A stretch of 64,000 bases of DNA from Pelomonas sp. Root1444 (GTDB lineage Bacteria > Pseudomonadota > Gammaproteobacteria > Burkholderiales > Burkholderiaceae_C). The stretch is taken from contig NZ_LMFP01000003.1 of NCBI RefSeq assembly GCF_001426885.1, positions 751,306-815,305 on the forward strand, given 5' to 3'. This document shows positions 43,985 through 50,924 of the stretch, piece after piece; position 1 is the first letter of the stretch, and each line of letters opens with the position of its first letter. Below the pieces are notes generated by a model that did not search any database, was not told the origin of the DNA, and saw nothing but the letters and a program-made list of their open reading frames with translations. The position numbers and the translations under genes were made by a program.

Positions 43985-44225
43985 GGCACTACTCCTTGAG
44001 ATGCGCGGGATTTCTCCCGACGGGGATGTCAGCGTAATCGCCAGGTTAGTTACAAGGCACCGGCCCGGGCCTTATCCCCAGGTGGGCGAAGTCCTACGCC
44101 GCCTGCGGCGCTGGCCGCTGCGCCTACCCGTTCCTCCTACGACTGCGCTGGGCCTCGTCCGCTGTGCTGCCGCCGGCGGCTGGGCGATGCTTGGCTCACC
44201 TCTTCAGGACTTCAGGAGAACCACC
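43985..44225. other. Intergenic region between CsbD and the 25-codon gene
   Basis: Divergent start regions. It contains TTAGTTACAA and GC-rich inverted segments, but no clear sigma-70 or sigma-54 promoter and no RNA gene that I can support. Confidence 0.3.
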
Positions 44226-44303
44226 ATGGGTAAGTACCTTCTCGCTTGGCTGCTCGGCGTCCCGGGCCTGGTGTTGCTGCTCGTCTACCTGTTCTTCAAT
44301 TGA
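44226..44303 (+). CDS. 25-residue hydrophobic membrane peptide
   Basis: ATG 44226 follows AGGAG (44214-44218) at 7 bp. The product, starting MGKYLLAWLLGVPGLVLLL, is a single transmembrane helix with a basic N-terminus. Similar peptides accompany CsbD-type stress genes in related bacteria as I remember. Its 3' end overlaps the end of the histidine kinase gene by 8 bp. The strong ribosome-binding site makes it likely to be translated. Confidence 0.6.
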   Translation: MGKYLLAWLLGVPGLVLLLVYLFFN

Positions 44304-45969
44304 CGCGCTCGGCCGCCGCGAGCTGAGCCACGGCGGCCACCAGCGCATCCGGCGTGACCGGCTTGGCCAAGTGCAGCTGATAGCCCGCATTCAGCGCGCG
44401 CTCGGTGTCGTCACGCCCGGCAAAGGCCGTGAAAGCCGCCGCCGGCACGCGGCCGCCAGCGTCGGCAGGCAGCGCACGCACCTGGCGGATCAGGTCGTAA
44501 CCGTCCTGCACCGGCATGCCGATGTCGCTGAGCAGCACCGCCGGCGGGGCCTGCCGCAGCAGGCGCAGCCCCTCGGCCGCGGTCGATGCCGTCGTCACAC
44601 GCGCACCGGCACTCTGCAGCACGCGCGCCGTGATGGCGCGCACGTCGGCTTCGTCGTCCACCAGCAGCACGTTCACGCCATCCAGCCGTGAGGCAACATC
44701 CGGGGGCGGCGCCGCGGGCAGGGACGGCAAGCCCAGGGCACCCATGTCCGCCACCCCCGGCAGCCTGACCGTGAAGGTCGCACCGCGGCCCAGCCCTTCG
44801 CTGTGGGCCTGCACCGCGCCCCCATGCAAGGACACCAGCTGGCGCACGATGGCCAGGCCGATACCCAGCCCGCCATGGCGGCGCGTGGTGGTCGCATCCT
44901 GCTGTTGGAAGCGGTCGAACAGCTTGGGCAGGAAGTCCGGCGCGATGCCCTGGCCGGTGTCGCTCACGGTGATGACATGCTCGCGGCCGATGCGGTCCAG
45001 CGTGACGTCGATGCGCCCGCCGCGCGGGGTGAACTTGATGGCGTTGTTCAACAGGTTAGCGACGATCTGCTGCAAGCGCGCCGGGTCGCCCATGACCCAG
45101 CAGCCGTCGGTGCCGAAGGCGGTGCGCAGTGTCAGGCCCTGCGCCGTGGCGGCCGGCAAGGCCGAGTCGATGGCGGCGGCGAGCACGCTGTCGAGCTCGA
45201 TGCGCTGCAGGTCCAGCCGCAGCTGGCCGGACTCGATGCGCGTCATGTCCAGCAGGTCCTCGATGAGCCGCACCTGCATCTTGGCGTTGCGGGAGATCGC
45301 TTCCAGCCCGTGCTTGAGCGTGTCGGCGTCGAAGAGGCCGCGCTCCAGCACCTGGGCCCATCCGAGGATGGCCGACAGAGGCGTGCGCAGTTCGTGCGAC
45401 AGCGTGGCCAGGAACTCCCCCTTGGAATGGCTGGCACGTTCGGCCTCGGCGCGCGCAATCTGCGAGGCGCGCAGCGCCTCTTCACGCGCGCGCTCCTCGG
45501 CGCGGCGGGCCGTGATGTCCTGCGTGAGCTTGAGGAAGCCCAGCAGTTCGCCGCCCGGGCCGCGCAGCGCCGTCAGCACGACCGCGACCTCGATGAGGTT
45601 GCCGTCCTTGCGCACGCGCTTGCCTTCGCCCTTGTATTCGCCGGTCTCCGCGGCGACGCGAAGCTCGTGCTCGGGCTGGCCACGCTCGCGGTCCTCCGGC
45701 GTGAAGATGGTCGAGAAGGGCATGCCCACGGCTTCTTCGGCCGAATAGCCCTTCATCAGCTCGGCGCCGCGGTGCCAGGAGTTGATGCGGCCCTCGGGGT
45801 TGATGGTGTAGATGGCGTAGTCGCGCACGCCTTGCAGCAAGGCCTGCAGCGTGGCGGTCCGCTCGTGCAAGACGTGCTCGTCGTTACTGCGACCCCGACC
45901 CGCCGGATCAGCTTCCATCGTCGATGCCCCTAATGACCCACCGCCGTCGTCGCCATGGTCTATCGCCAT
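44296..45969 (-). CDS. Hybrid histidine kinase (PAS-HK-receiver)
   Basis: The 557-residue soluble protein has an N-terminal PAS domain (about 40-160, YAIYTINPEGRINSWHRGAE), HisKA with FLATLSHELRTPLSAILGW (phosphorylated His), HATPase_c with NLLNNAIKFTPRGG and GGLGIGLAIVRQLV, and a C-terminal receiver with VLLVDDEADV and acceptor Asp in LLSDIGMP. There is no membrane segment, so the PAS domain senses a cytosolic signal. It starts 3 bp after the stop of a hemerythrin gene, and the pair is probably one operon. Confidence 0.93.
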   Translation of the reverse strand: MAIDHGDDGGGSLGASTMEADPAGRGRSNDEHVLHERTATLQALLQGVRDYAIYTINPEGRINSWHRGAELMKGYSAEEAVGMPFSTIFTPEDRERGQPEHELRVAAETGEYKGEGKRVRKDGNLIEVAVVLTALRGPGGELLGFLKLTQDITARRAEERAREEALRASQIARAEAERASHSKGEFLATLSHELRTPLSAILGWAQVLERGLFDADTLKHGLEAISRNAKMQVRLIEDLLDMTRIESGQLRLDLQRIELDSVLAAAIDSALPAATAQGLTLRTAFGTDGCWVMGDPARLQQIVANLLNNAIKFTPRGGRIDVTLDRIGREHVITVSDTGQGIAPDFLPKLFDRFQQQDATTTRRHGGLGIGLAIVRQLVSLHGGAVQAHSEGLGRGATFTVRLPGVADMGALGLPSLPAAPPPDVASRLDGVNVLLVDDEADVRAITARVLQSAGARVTTASTAAEGLRLLRQAPPAVLLSDIGMPVQDGYDLIRQVRALPADAGGRVPAAAFTAFAGRDDTERALNAGYQLHLAKPVTPDALVAAVAQLAAAERVN

Positions 45970-45971
45970 GA

Positions 45972-46451
45972 TCAGACAGCCTCTTGTGCAAGCAGCCGCA
46001 GCGTCTCGTCGCGCTGCCGGATGATCCGCTCGCCCAACCGTTGCATGTCCAGCCCAGCGGCCTCGACGCGCGGGAAGAGGTCGCCCTCCTCCTGCTTCAC
46101 GTGCTCGGCCACCGCGCGGGCGAGCATTATCACGAGGGCGTCGAAGCGTTCATCGCTGGCGTCCAGCGTCTCGATCTGTTCGATCAGGGCACGCACGCTG
46201 TCGTGCTCGGCCAGCGCGTCGTCGATGAAGTCGTCATCCTGCAAGGCCTCGCGGGCCGCGGGATAGAAGACGCCCTCCTCGGCGACGGCATGCGCCGTCA
46301 GCGCGTCGCAGATCTGCCGCGCCAGCGCGTTGCGCTCCCCGGCGTCGGCGCCATCGCTGGCCAGTTCGTCGAACTCTGCAAGCAGCTGGCTGACGGCCTT
46401 GTGGTCTCCAGCGAGAACTGCAAGGGCATGAGAGGACGCGTGGCTCGCCAT
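45972..46451 (-). CDS. Hemerythrin-domain protein, operon partner of the histidine kinase
   Basis: The 159-residue four-helix-bundle protein has His and Glu in hemerythrin HHE positions: LAGDHKAVSQLLAEFD, ALTAHAVAEEGVFYPAA, ALAEHDSVRALIEQI and AVAEHVKQEEGDLFP. Such proteins bind a di-iron centre and O2 or NO. ATG 46451 is preceded by GGAG. It probably supplies an oxygen or redox input near the PAS kinase, which is inference from operon position. Confidence 0.88.
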   Translation of the reverse strand: MASHASSHALAVLAGDHKAVSQLLAEFDELASDGADAGERNALARQICDALTAHAVAEEGVFYPAAREALQDDDFIDDALAEHDSVRALIEQIETLDASDERFDALVIMLARAVAEHVKQEEGDLFPRVEAAGLDMQRLGERIIRQRDETLRLLAQEAV

Positions 46452-46476
46452 GAAGGGCTCCGGAAACAAAGGCAGG

Positions 46477-46492
46477 GGCAAGCGACATGCCC
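46477..46492 (-). promoter_or_regulatory. Sigma-54-type promoter of the hemerythrin-kinase operon
   Basis: Minus-strand GGGCATGTCGCTTGCC, GG-N10-GC. The predicted start is about 15 nt before ATG 46451 with a GGAG between them. Confidence 0.65.
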
Positions 46493-46494
46493 GC

Positions 46495-46737
46495 CTAGAG
46501 CGTCCCTTGTGCGAGACGCGGCAGCAGCGTCAGCCCATAGAGGGCCGCCACGCCGACGGCCCGTGCAGCGACCGTCATCGGGCCGAACAGCGCCGCGACG
46601 AAGTCCATGTTGAACAGGCCGACCAGCGCCCAGTTGAAGCCGCCGATGATCAGCAGCATCAAGGCCACCATCGTCGCCACGCGTGCGGCCGCGCTGCGGC
46701 CGGTCAGGTCGGGTGTGGAAAAGCCGGCATCGCCCAT
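46495..46737 (-). CDS. DUF378 small membrane protein
   Basis: The 80-residue protein has two membrane segments with the DUF378 signature LLIIGGFNWALVGLFNMDFVAALFG, then a second helix. Function unknown; DUF378 proteins are common among general stress genes. ATG 46737 has AAGGA at good spacing and a promoter element 35 bp upstream. Confidence 0.9.
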   Translation of the reverse strand: MGDAGFSTPDLTGRSAAARVATMVALMLLIIGGFNWALVGLFNMDFVAALFGPMTVAARAVGVAALYGLTLLPRLAQGTL

Positions 46738-46771
46738 GGCTGCATCCTTGATCGAGTGAAGCATCCATCGC

Positions 46772-46787
46772 GGCAGGTCGCGTGCCC
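46772..46787 (-). promoter_or_regulatory. Sigma-54-type promoter of the DUF378 gene
   Basis: Minus-strand GGGCACGCGACCTGCC, GG-N10-GC, back to back with the element of the CBS gene (only 4 bp between the two). Confidence 0.65.
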
Positions 46788-46791
46788 GGCT

Positions 46792-46807
46792 GGGCACCCG
46801 ATTTGCC
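46792..46807 (+). promoter_or_regulatory. Sigma-54-type promoter of the CBS-domain gene
   Basis: GGGCACCCGATTTGCC, GG-N10-GC. The predicted start (about 46818) precedes the ribosome-binding site CAGGAGA and ATG 46836. Confidence 0.68.
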
Positions 46808-46835
46808 GATCAGGCTCTCCACACAGGAGAACGCC

Positions 46836-47264
46836 ATGTCCAAGATTGCCGAGATCATGTCCACCGACGTGCAGACCATCCAGCCGCAGGAAACGCTGCG
46901 CCGCGCCGCGCAGTGCATGCGGGACCTGGACGTCGGCGCCCTGCCCGTCTGCGACGGCGAGCGCCTGTTGGGCATGGTGACCGACCGCGACATCGCCGTG
47001 CGCGCCGTTGCCGACGGCCTCAACCCCGACCAGGCCTGCGTGTCCGACATCATGACCCCCGAAGTCGAGTTCTGCACTGCCGACCAGGACGCCGACGAGG
47101 CCAAGCGGCTGATGGGCGCGCGCCAGGTCCGCCGCCTGCCGGTGGTCGATGGCAACCGGCGGCTGGTGGGCATCCTCTCGCTGGGCGACCTGGCCACCCG
47201 CGAGGCCGGTCACATCGACCGCGCGGTGCGCGAGATCTCCGAACCGGGCCGCACCGCAGCCTGA
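46836..47264 (+). CDS. Twin-CBS-domain protein
   Basis: The 142-residue protein is made of two CBS domains (MSTDVQTIQPQETLRRAAQCM ... LLGMVTDRDIAVRAV, then IMTPEVEFCTADQDADEAKRLM ... LVGILSLGDLA) that form one Bateman module, which usually binds adenine nucleotides. Its partner is unknown. Good ribosome-binding site (ACAGGAGAA). Confidence 0.93.
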   Translation: MSKIAEIMSTDVQTIQPQETLRRAAQCMRDLDVGALPVCDGERLLGMVTDRDIAVRAVADGLNPDQACVSDIMTPEVEFCTADQDADEAKRLMGARQVRRLPVVDGNRRLVGILSLGDLATREAGHIDRAVREISEPGRTAA

Positions 47265-47301
47265 TCGCCCGGCGGGGCGGCGCCCCGCGCGGCCCACGCT
47301 G

Positions 47302-47817
47302 TCAGGGCAGCGGCGCCGCCGCGTCTGTCTGGGCGCCCATGCGCTCGCGCGGCGCGCCGCGGGCCCGCAGGCCCTCTTCATGCTGCCTCACCGCCCGGCC
47401 CATCTGCCCGCGCGCGTCGGCATCCAGCAGCTGCCGCATCTTCGGGAACAGGTGCTCTTCCTCTTCCTTGTGGTGGTGGCGGGCCTGCTCCTCCAGCACC
47501 TTGCACTTGGGCTGGAAGGTGGTGTCGCCAGGCGCCAGCGCGAGCAGGTCGGAGAGCAGCCGCTTCAGTGACAGGTGCTCCTCCAGCGACTCCAGCAGGA
47601 TGTCCTCGGTGCGATTGGCGTGCACCCGGGGGTAGACGACCTTTTCCTCGGCCAGCATGTGCACCGCCAGTTCGTCGCCGGCGCGCGCCAGCAGCTCGCC
47701 GCGCTGCGCATCGGCTTCGGCCTCGAGCAGGGTCTGGAGCAGGTGTTCCAGGCGCCGGTGCTGCTCGGTGAGCACCGTCACCACGTCGTCGGCCGGTATT
47801 GCGCTGGGAGATTCCAT
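47302..47817 (-). CDS. Second hemerythrin-domain protein
   Basis: The 171-residue protein has HHE motifs [50 protein letters not shown] and [16 protein letters not shown]. It is a di-iron four-helix bundle, similar in class but not a close copy of the protein at 45972-46451. The role may be oxygen or NO binding or iron handling under stress. Confidence 0.88.
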   Translation of the reverse strand: MESPSAIPADDVVTVLTEQHRRLEHLLQTLLEAEADAQRGELLARAGDELAVHMLAEEKVVYPRVHANRTEDILLESLEEHLSLKRLLSDLLALAPGDTTFQPKCKVLEEQARHHHKEEEEHLFPKMRQLLDADARGQMGRAVRQHEEGLRARGAPRERMGAQTDAAAPLP

Positions 47818-47860
47818 GGGCTGCTTTCACTGGGTTGATGCCGTGCTGGCGCCGCGCTGA

Positions 47861-47876
47861 GGCAATGGCCATGCCC
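47861..47876 (-). promoter_or_regulatory. Sigma-54-type promoter of the second hemerythrin gene
   Basis: Minus-strand GGGCATGGCCATTGCC, GG-N10-GC, 44 bp before ATG 47817. Confidence 0.65.
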
Positions 47877-47912
47877 AACGCAAGCTGCGGCAATTCCTGC
47901 CGCAACGGGAGT

Positions 47913-47928
47913 GGGAATGCCGCTTGCT
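47913..47928 (+). promoter_or_regulatory. Candidate sigma-54-type promoter of the PQQ dehydrogenase gene
   Basis: GGGAATGCCGCTTGCT, GG-N10-GC with TTGCT in the -12 box. The start codon (47940) lies 13 nt after the -12 C, so the message would be almost leaderless. Confidence 0.45.
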
Positions 47929-47939
47929 GCACGCCGTTC

Positions 47940-49268
47940 ATGCGCCAGCTTCCGATCTGCCTTGCACTCACCGCGGCCCTGGGCGGCTGTGCCGAGCAGA
48001 CGCGCCTGCCCAGCGGTGCCGATACCGGGCCGCGTCCGACGCTGGTGGAGCCGGTCAAGACGCTGGTGCCGACCTTCCACATCGCGCCGGCCAAGCCCTG
48101 GGCCGCTGGCGAGGCGCCCACCGCCGCAGCCGGCCTGCAGGTGCAGGCGCTGGCCACCGGGCTGGATCACCCGCGCTGGCTGCACGTGCTGCCTAACGGC
48201 GACGTGCTGGTGGCCGAAACCAACGCGCCGCCGCGGCCGGATGACGGCAAGGGCTTGAAGGCCTGGGTGGCCGGCAAGATCATGGCGCGCGCCGGCGCCA
48301 CGACGCCCAGCGCCAACCGCATCACGCTGCTGCGCGACGCGGACGGCGACGGCCGCGCCGAAGTGCGCGACACCTTCCTGGACGGCCTGAACTCGCCGTT
48401 CGGCATGGCCCTGGTGGGGGACCGCTTCTACGTGGCCAACACCGACGCGGTGGTGGAATTCGCCTACGCGCCGGGCCAGACCCGCCTTGCCGGCCCCGGC
48501 CGCAAGCTCACCGACCTGCCGGCCGGCACGCGCAACCACCACTGGACCAAGAGCCTCATCGCCAGCCCCGACGGCAGCCGGCTCTATGCAACCGTGGGCT
48601 CCAACAGCAATGTGGCCGAGAACGGCATCGAAGCCGAAGAGGGCCGCGCGGCCATCTGGGAGATAGACCGCGCCACGGGCCGCAAGCGCCTGTTCGCCAC
48701 CGGCCTGCGCAACCCCAATGGCATGGCCTGGCTGCCCGCGCCCGGCGCTGGCGCGCCGGTGTTGTGGACGGTGGTGAACGAGCGCGACGAACTCGGCAGC
48801 GACCTCGTGCCCGACTACCTCACCGCCGTGCGCGACGGCGGCTTCTACGGCTGGCCCTACAGCTGGTACGGCAGCCACGTGGACAGCCGCGTGCAGCCGC
48901 CGCGGCCGGACCTCGTCGCCAAGGCGCTGGTGCCGGACTACGCGCTGGGCGCACACGTCGCGCCGCTCGGCCTTGCGGCCGCTGGCGCCAGCAAGCTGCC
49001 CACGGCGCTCGCGGGCAGCGCCGCGGGCGGCGTGTTCGTCGGCCTGCACGGCTCGTGGAACCGCAAGCCGCTGTCGGGCTACAAGGTGGTCTACGTCGGC
49101 TTTGCCGATGGCAGGCCGCAAGGCCCGCCGATCGACGTGCTGACCGGTTTCGTCGGCCCGGAGGGCGAGGCGCGCGGGCGGCCGGTGGCCGTGGCCATCG
49201 ACGCCCGCGGCGCGCTGCTGGTGGCCGACGATGTAGGCAACACGGTCTGGCGCGTGGCGCCACGCTGA
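47940..49268 (+). CDS. PQQ-dependent sugar (sorbosone-type) dehydrogenase, lipoprotein
   Basis: The 442-residue protein has a lipobox ([13 protein letters not shown]). The beta-propeller of soluble aldose/sorbosone dehydrogenases follows, with [82 protein letters not shown], and [16 protein letters not shown] near the active site. It oxidises aldoses with pyrroloquinoline quinone in the periplasm. ATG 47940 fits the signal peptide; a longer upstream frame has low-complexity sequence. Confidence 0.88.
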   Translation: MRQLPICLALTAALGGCAEQTRLPSGADTGPRPTLVEPVKTLVPTFHIAPAKPWAAGEAPTAAAGLQVQALATGLDHPRWLHVLPNGDVLVAETNAPPRPDDGKGLKAWVAGKIMARAGATTPSANRITLLRDADGDGRAEVRDTFLDGLNSPFGMALVGDRFYVANTDAVVEFAYAPGQTRLAGPGRKLTDLPAGTRNHHWTKSLIASPDGSRLYATVGSNSNVAENGIEAEEGRAAIWEIDRATGRKRLFATGLRNPNGMAWLPAPGAGAPVLWTVVNERDELGSDLVPDYLTAVRDGGFYGWPYSWYGSHVDSRVQPPRPDLVAKALVPDYALGAHVAPLGLAAAGASKLPTALAGSAAGGVFVGLHGSWNRKPLSGYKVVYVGFADGRPQGPPIDVLTGFVGPEGEARGRPVAVAIDARGALLVADDVGNTVWRVAPR

Positions 49269-49295
49269 CGCGGGCGCCACGCGGCGTTCAACGCA

Positions 49296-49820
49296 TCAGC
49301 GGTAGACCGACTGGCCGCCCGCCTGGGTACGCCAGTGCTCCTCCAGGTGGGTTGCGTCCTCGTCATTGCGCGGGCGCAGGCCCATCAGGATGCCGCCGTT
49401 GCGCAGGCCGCTCTCATACTCCTTCACGCGTTCCTCGGGGATGCTCCAGCCGATCAGGGCGCCCACCAGGCCGCCCGCCGCGCCGCCCGCACCGGCGCCC
49501 GCCACGGCGGCCGCGAGAGGGCCCGCGATCACCAGGCCCAGGCCCGGGACCGCCAGCGTCGTGCCCACGGCCGCGATCGCCGCCGCCACTGCGCCCAGCG
49601 TGCCGCCGATGCCGGCACCGATGCCCGCGCCCTCGGCCGCCTTGGTGCCCAGTTCGGTCTCGGGGCCTGCAGCGCCGAAATGGCGCTTGCGCGTCTCGTC
49701 GGACATCACCACATCGACGTCGTTGGAGGAGTAGCCCCGGTCCAGCGCGCTCCGGTAGGCGCGCTCGGCGCTGTCACGGTCGGGAAAGAGGCCGGTCAGA
49801 TGAGTTGTGTCGTTCGCCAT
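49296..49820 (-). CDS. General-stress-type protein with glycine-zipper core
   Basis: The 174-residue protein begins with a YflT/GsiB-like part (LTGLFPDRDSAERAYRSALDRGYSSNDVDVVMSDETRKRHF). A long Gly/Ala zipper (AGIGAGIGGTLGAVAAAIAAV through AGAGAGGAAGGLVGALIG, about residues 65-125) follows, then a soluble tail with GLRPRNDEDATHLEEHWR. The zipper can insert in or bind membranes. Function unknown, but the family is tied to stress. Confidence 0.8.
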   Translation of the reverse strand: MANDTTHLTGLFPDRDSAERAYRSALDRGYSSNDVDVVMSDETRKRHFGAAGPETELGTKAAEGAGIGAGIGGTLGAVAAAIAAVGTTLAVPGLGLVIAGPLAAAVAGAGAGGAAGGLVGALIGWSIPEERVKEYESGLRNGGILMGLRPRNDEDATHLEEHWRTQAGGQSVYR

Positions 49821-49870
49821 GGAATCTCCATCAAGTAGGCCCGACGCCGTTGCGCCAGGTGCACCTCAAT

Positions 49871-49886
49871 GGCAATGCGCGGGCCC
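49871..49886 (-). promoter_or_regulatory. Sigma-54-type promoter of the glycine-zipper gene
   Basis: Minus-strand GGGCCCGCGCATTGCC, GG-N10-GC. Part of an 11-bp inverted repeat (GGCAATGCGCG / CGCGCATTGCC) with the element at 49904-49919. Confidence 0.55.
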
Positions 49887-49903
49887 GGTCCCCGCCCCGC
49901 CAC

Positions 49904-49919
49904 AGGAACGCGCATTGCC
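49904..49919 (+). promoter_or_regulatory. Sigma-54-type promoter of the Gly/Gln/Tyr-rich protein gene
   Basis: AGGAACGCGCATTGCC, GG-N10-GC with a complete TTGCC box; the -24 box is AACG rather than CACG. Predicted start about 49930; AAAGGA lies before ATG 49999. Confidence 0.5.
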
Positions 49920-49998
49920 GCCCCTCTACACAGGCCACGGCTTCGGCAGTGAGACACAGGCCTGAGGACACCCGGACTTTTCGTGAAAGGATTTCCAA

Positions 49999-50829
49999 AT
50001 GTCTAGACATGATGATCGCAGCCGCCACCAGGGCGGCCAGCAAGGCAACTTCGGCAGCGGCGACCAGGGCCGCCGCGACTACCTGGGCCAGCAGCATGCG
50101 GAAATCGGCGGCAACCGCGGCCAGCAAGGCGGCATGGGTGACTACGCCGACTCCCGCGACTATTACCAGGGCGGCACCTTCCGCGAGCAGGTCGACCAGG
50201 GCAGCAGCTACCGCGGCCAAGCCGGCGGCTACGGCGGCCAGCAAGGCGGCTACCAGGGCGGCTATGGCGGCCAGAGCTACCAGGGCGGCGGTTCGCAGGG
50301 CGGCTACGGCGGGCAGGGCTACGCCGGCCAGGGCAGCCAGTTCAGCCAAGGCGGCGGCTACGGCGGCAACCAGGGCAGCTACGGTGGCCAGCACAGCCAA
50401 GGCGGCGGTTACGGCGCCAATCAAGGCAGCTACGGCAGCGGGAGCGGTGGCCAAGGCGGCGGCTACTACGGCAGCCAGGGCGGTGGCCAAGGCGGCTACA
50501 GCCAGGGCGGCAGCTACGGCGGCCAGGGCGGCTATGGCGGCTCCAGCCAGGGCGGCAGCTACGGCAGCGGCAGCCAGGGCGAGCATTCGCAGTTCGACCC
50601 CGACTACCACCAATGGCGCAACGAGCAACTGCGCGCGCTGGACCAGGACTATCAGAACTGGCGCCAGGACCGCTACAAGAAGTTCTCGGACGAGTTCTCC
50701 AGCTGGCGCCAGAGCCGCCAGGGCGACTCCGCCAGTGCTTCGGGTTCGAGCGGCCAGGGCAGCAGCGATTCGCCCAGCGCGTCCAGCACCGGCAGCGCGT
50801 CGTCCACCGCAAGCGGCAAGAGCAAGTAA
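49999..50829 (+). CDS. Low-complexity GYGGQ-rich protein with C-terminal WR domain
   Basis: The 276-residue protein has an N-terminal Gln/Gly/Arg part (1-69), a low-complexity domain of GGYGGQ, SQGGGYGG and GQGGYSQGG units without hydrophobic core (70-195), a WR/RY-FS-EF-WR domain (200-240) also found in the protein at 39448-39792, and a Ser/Gly tail (241-276). Tyr spaced in Gly/Gln/Ser resembles the phase-separating domains of FUS-like proteins. It may form condensates or coat a surface. No signal peptide or Cys. ATG 49999 has AAAGGA in front. Confidence 0.8.
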   Translation: MSRHDDRSRHQGGQQGNFGSGDQGRRDYLGQQHAEIGGNRGQQGGMGDYADSRDYYQGGTFREQVDQGSSYRGQAGGYGGQQGGYQGGYGGQSYQGGGSQGGYGGQGYAGQGSQFSQGGGYGGNQGSYGGQHSQGGGYGANQGSYGSGSGGQGGGYYGSQGGGQGGYSQGGSYGGQGGYGGSSQGGSYGSGSQGEHSQFDPDYHQWRNEQLRALDQDYQNWRQDRYKKFSDEFSSWRQSRQGDSASASGSSGQGSSDSPSASSTGSASSTASGKSK

Positions 50830-50874
50830 ACCTTGCGGCAGCGCCGCCCTCGTGGCGGCATCCCGCAGGCAAAG

Positions 50875-50899
50875 CGGCCGCCTTCCGGCGGCCGTTTTT
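50875..50899 (+). terminator. Rho-independent terminator after the low-complexity gene
   Basis: 8-bp stem CGGCCGCC (50875-50882) with GGCGGCCG (50887-50894), loop TTCC, then TTTTT. It lies between this gene and the convergent rpoN. Confidence 0.85.
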
Positions 50900-50924
50900 C
50901 ATGCAACGCCCGGGGCCGCCGCGC

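Noticed and set aside
50210..50570. Tandem repeats that look like a CRISPR array or minisatellite
   Set aside because: The repeats are short, degenerate and in phase with the GYGGQ coding frame. There are no spacers of constant length and no cas genes.
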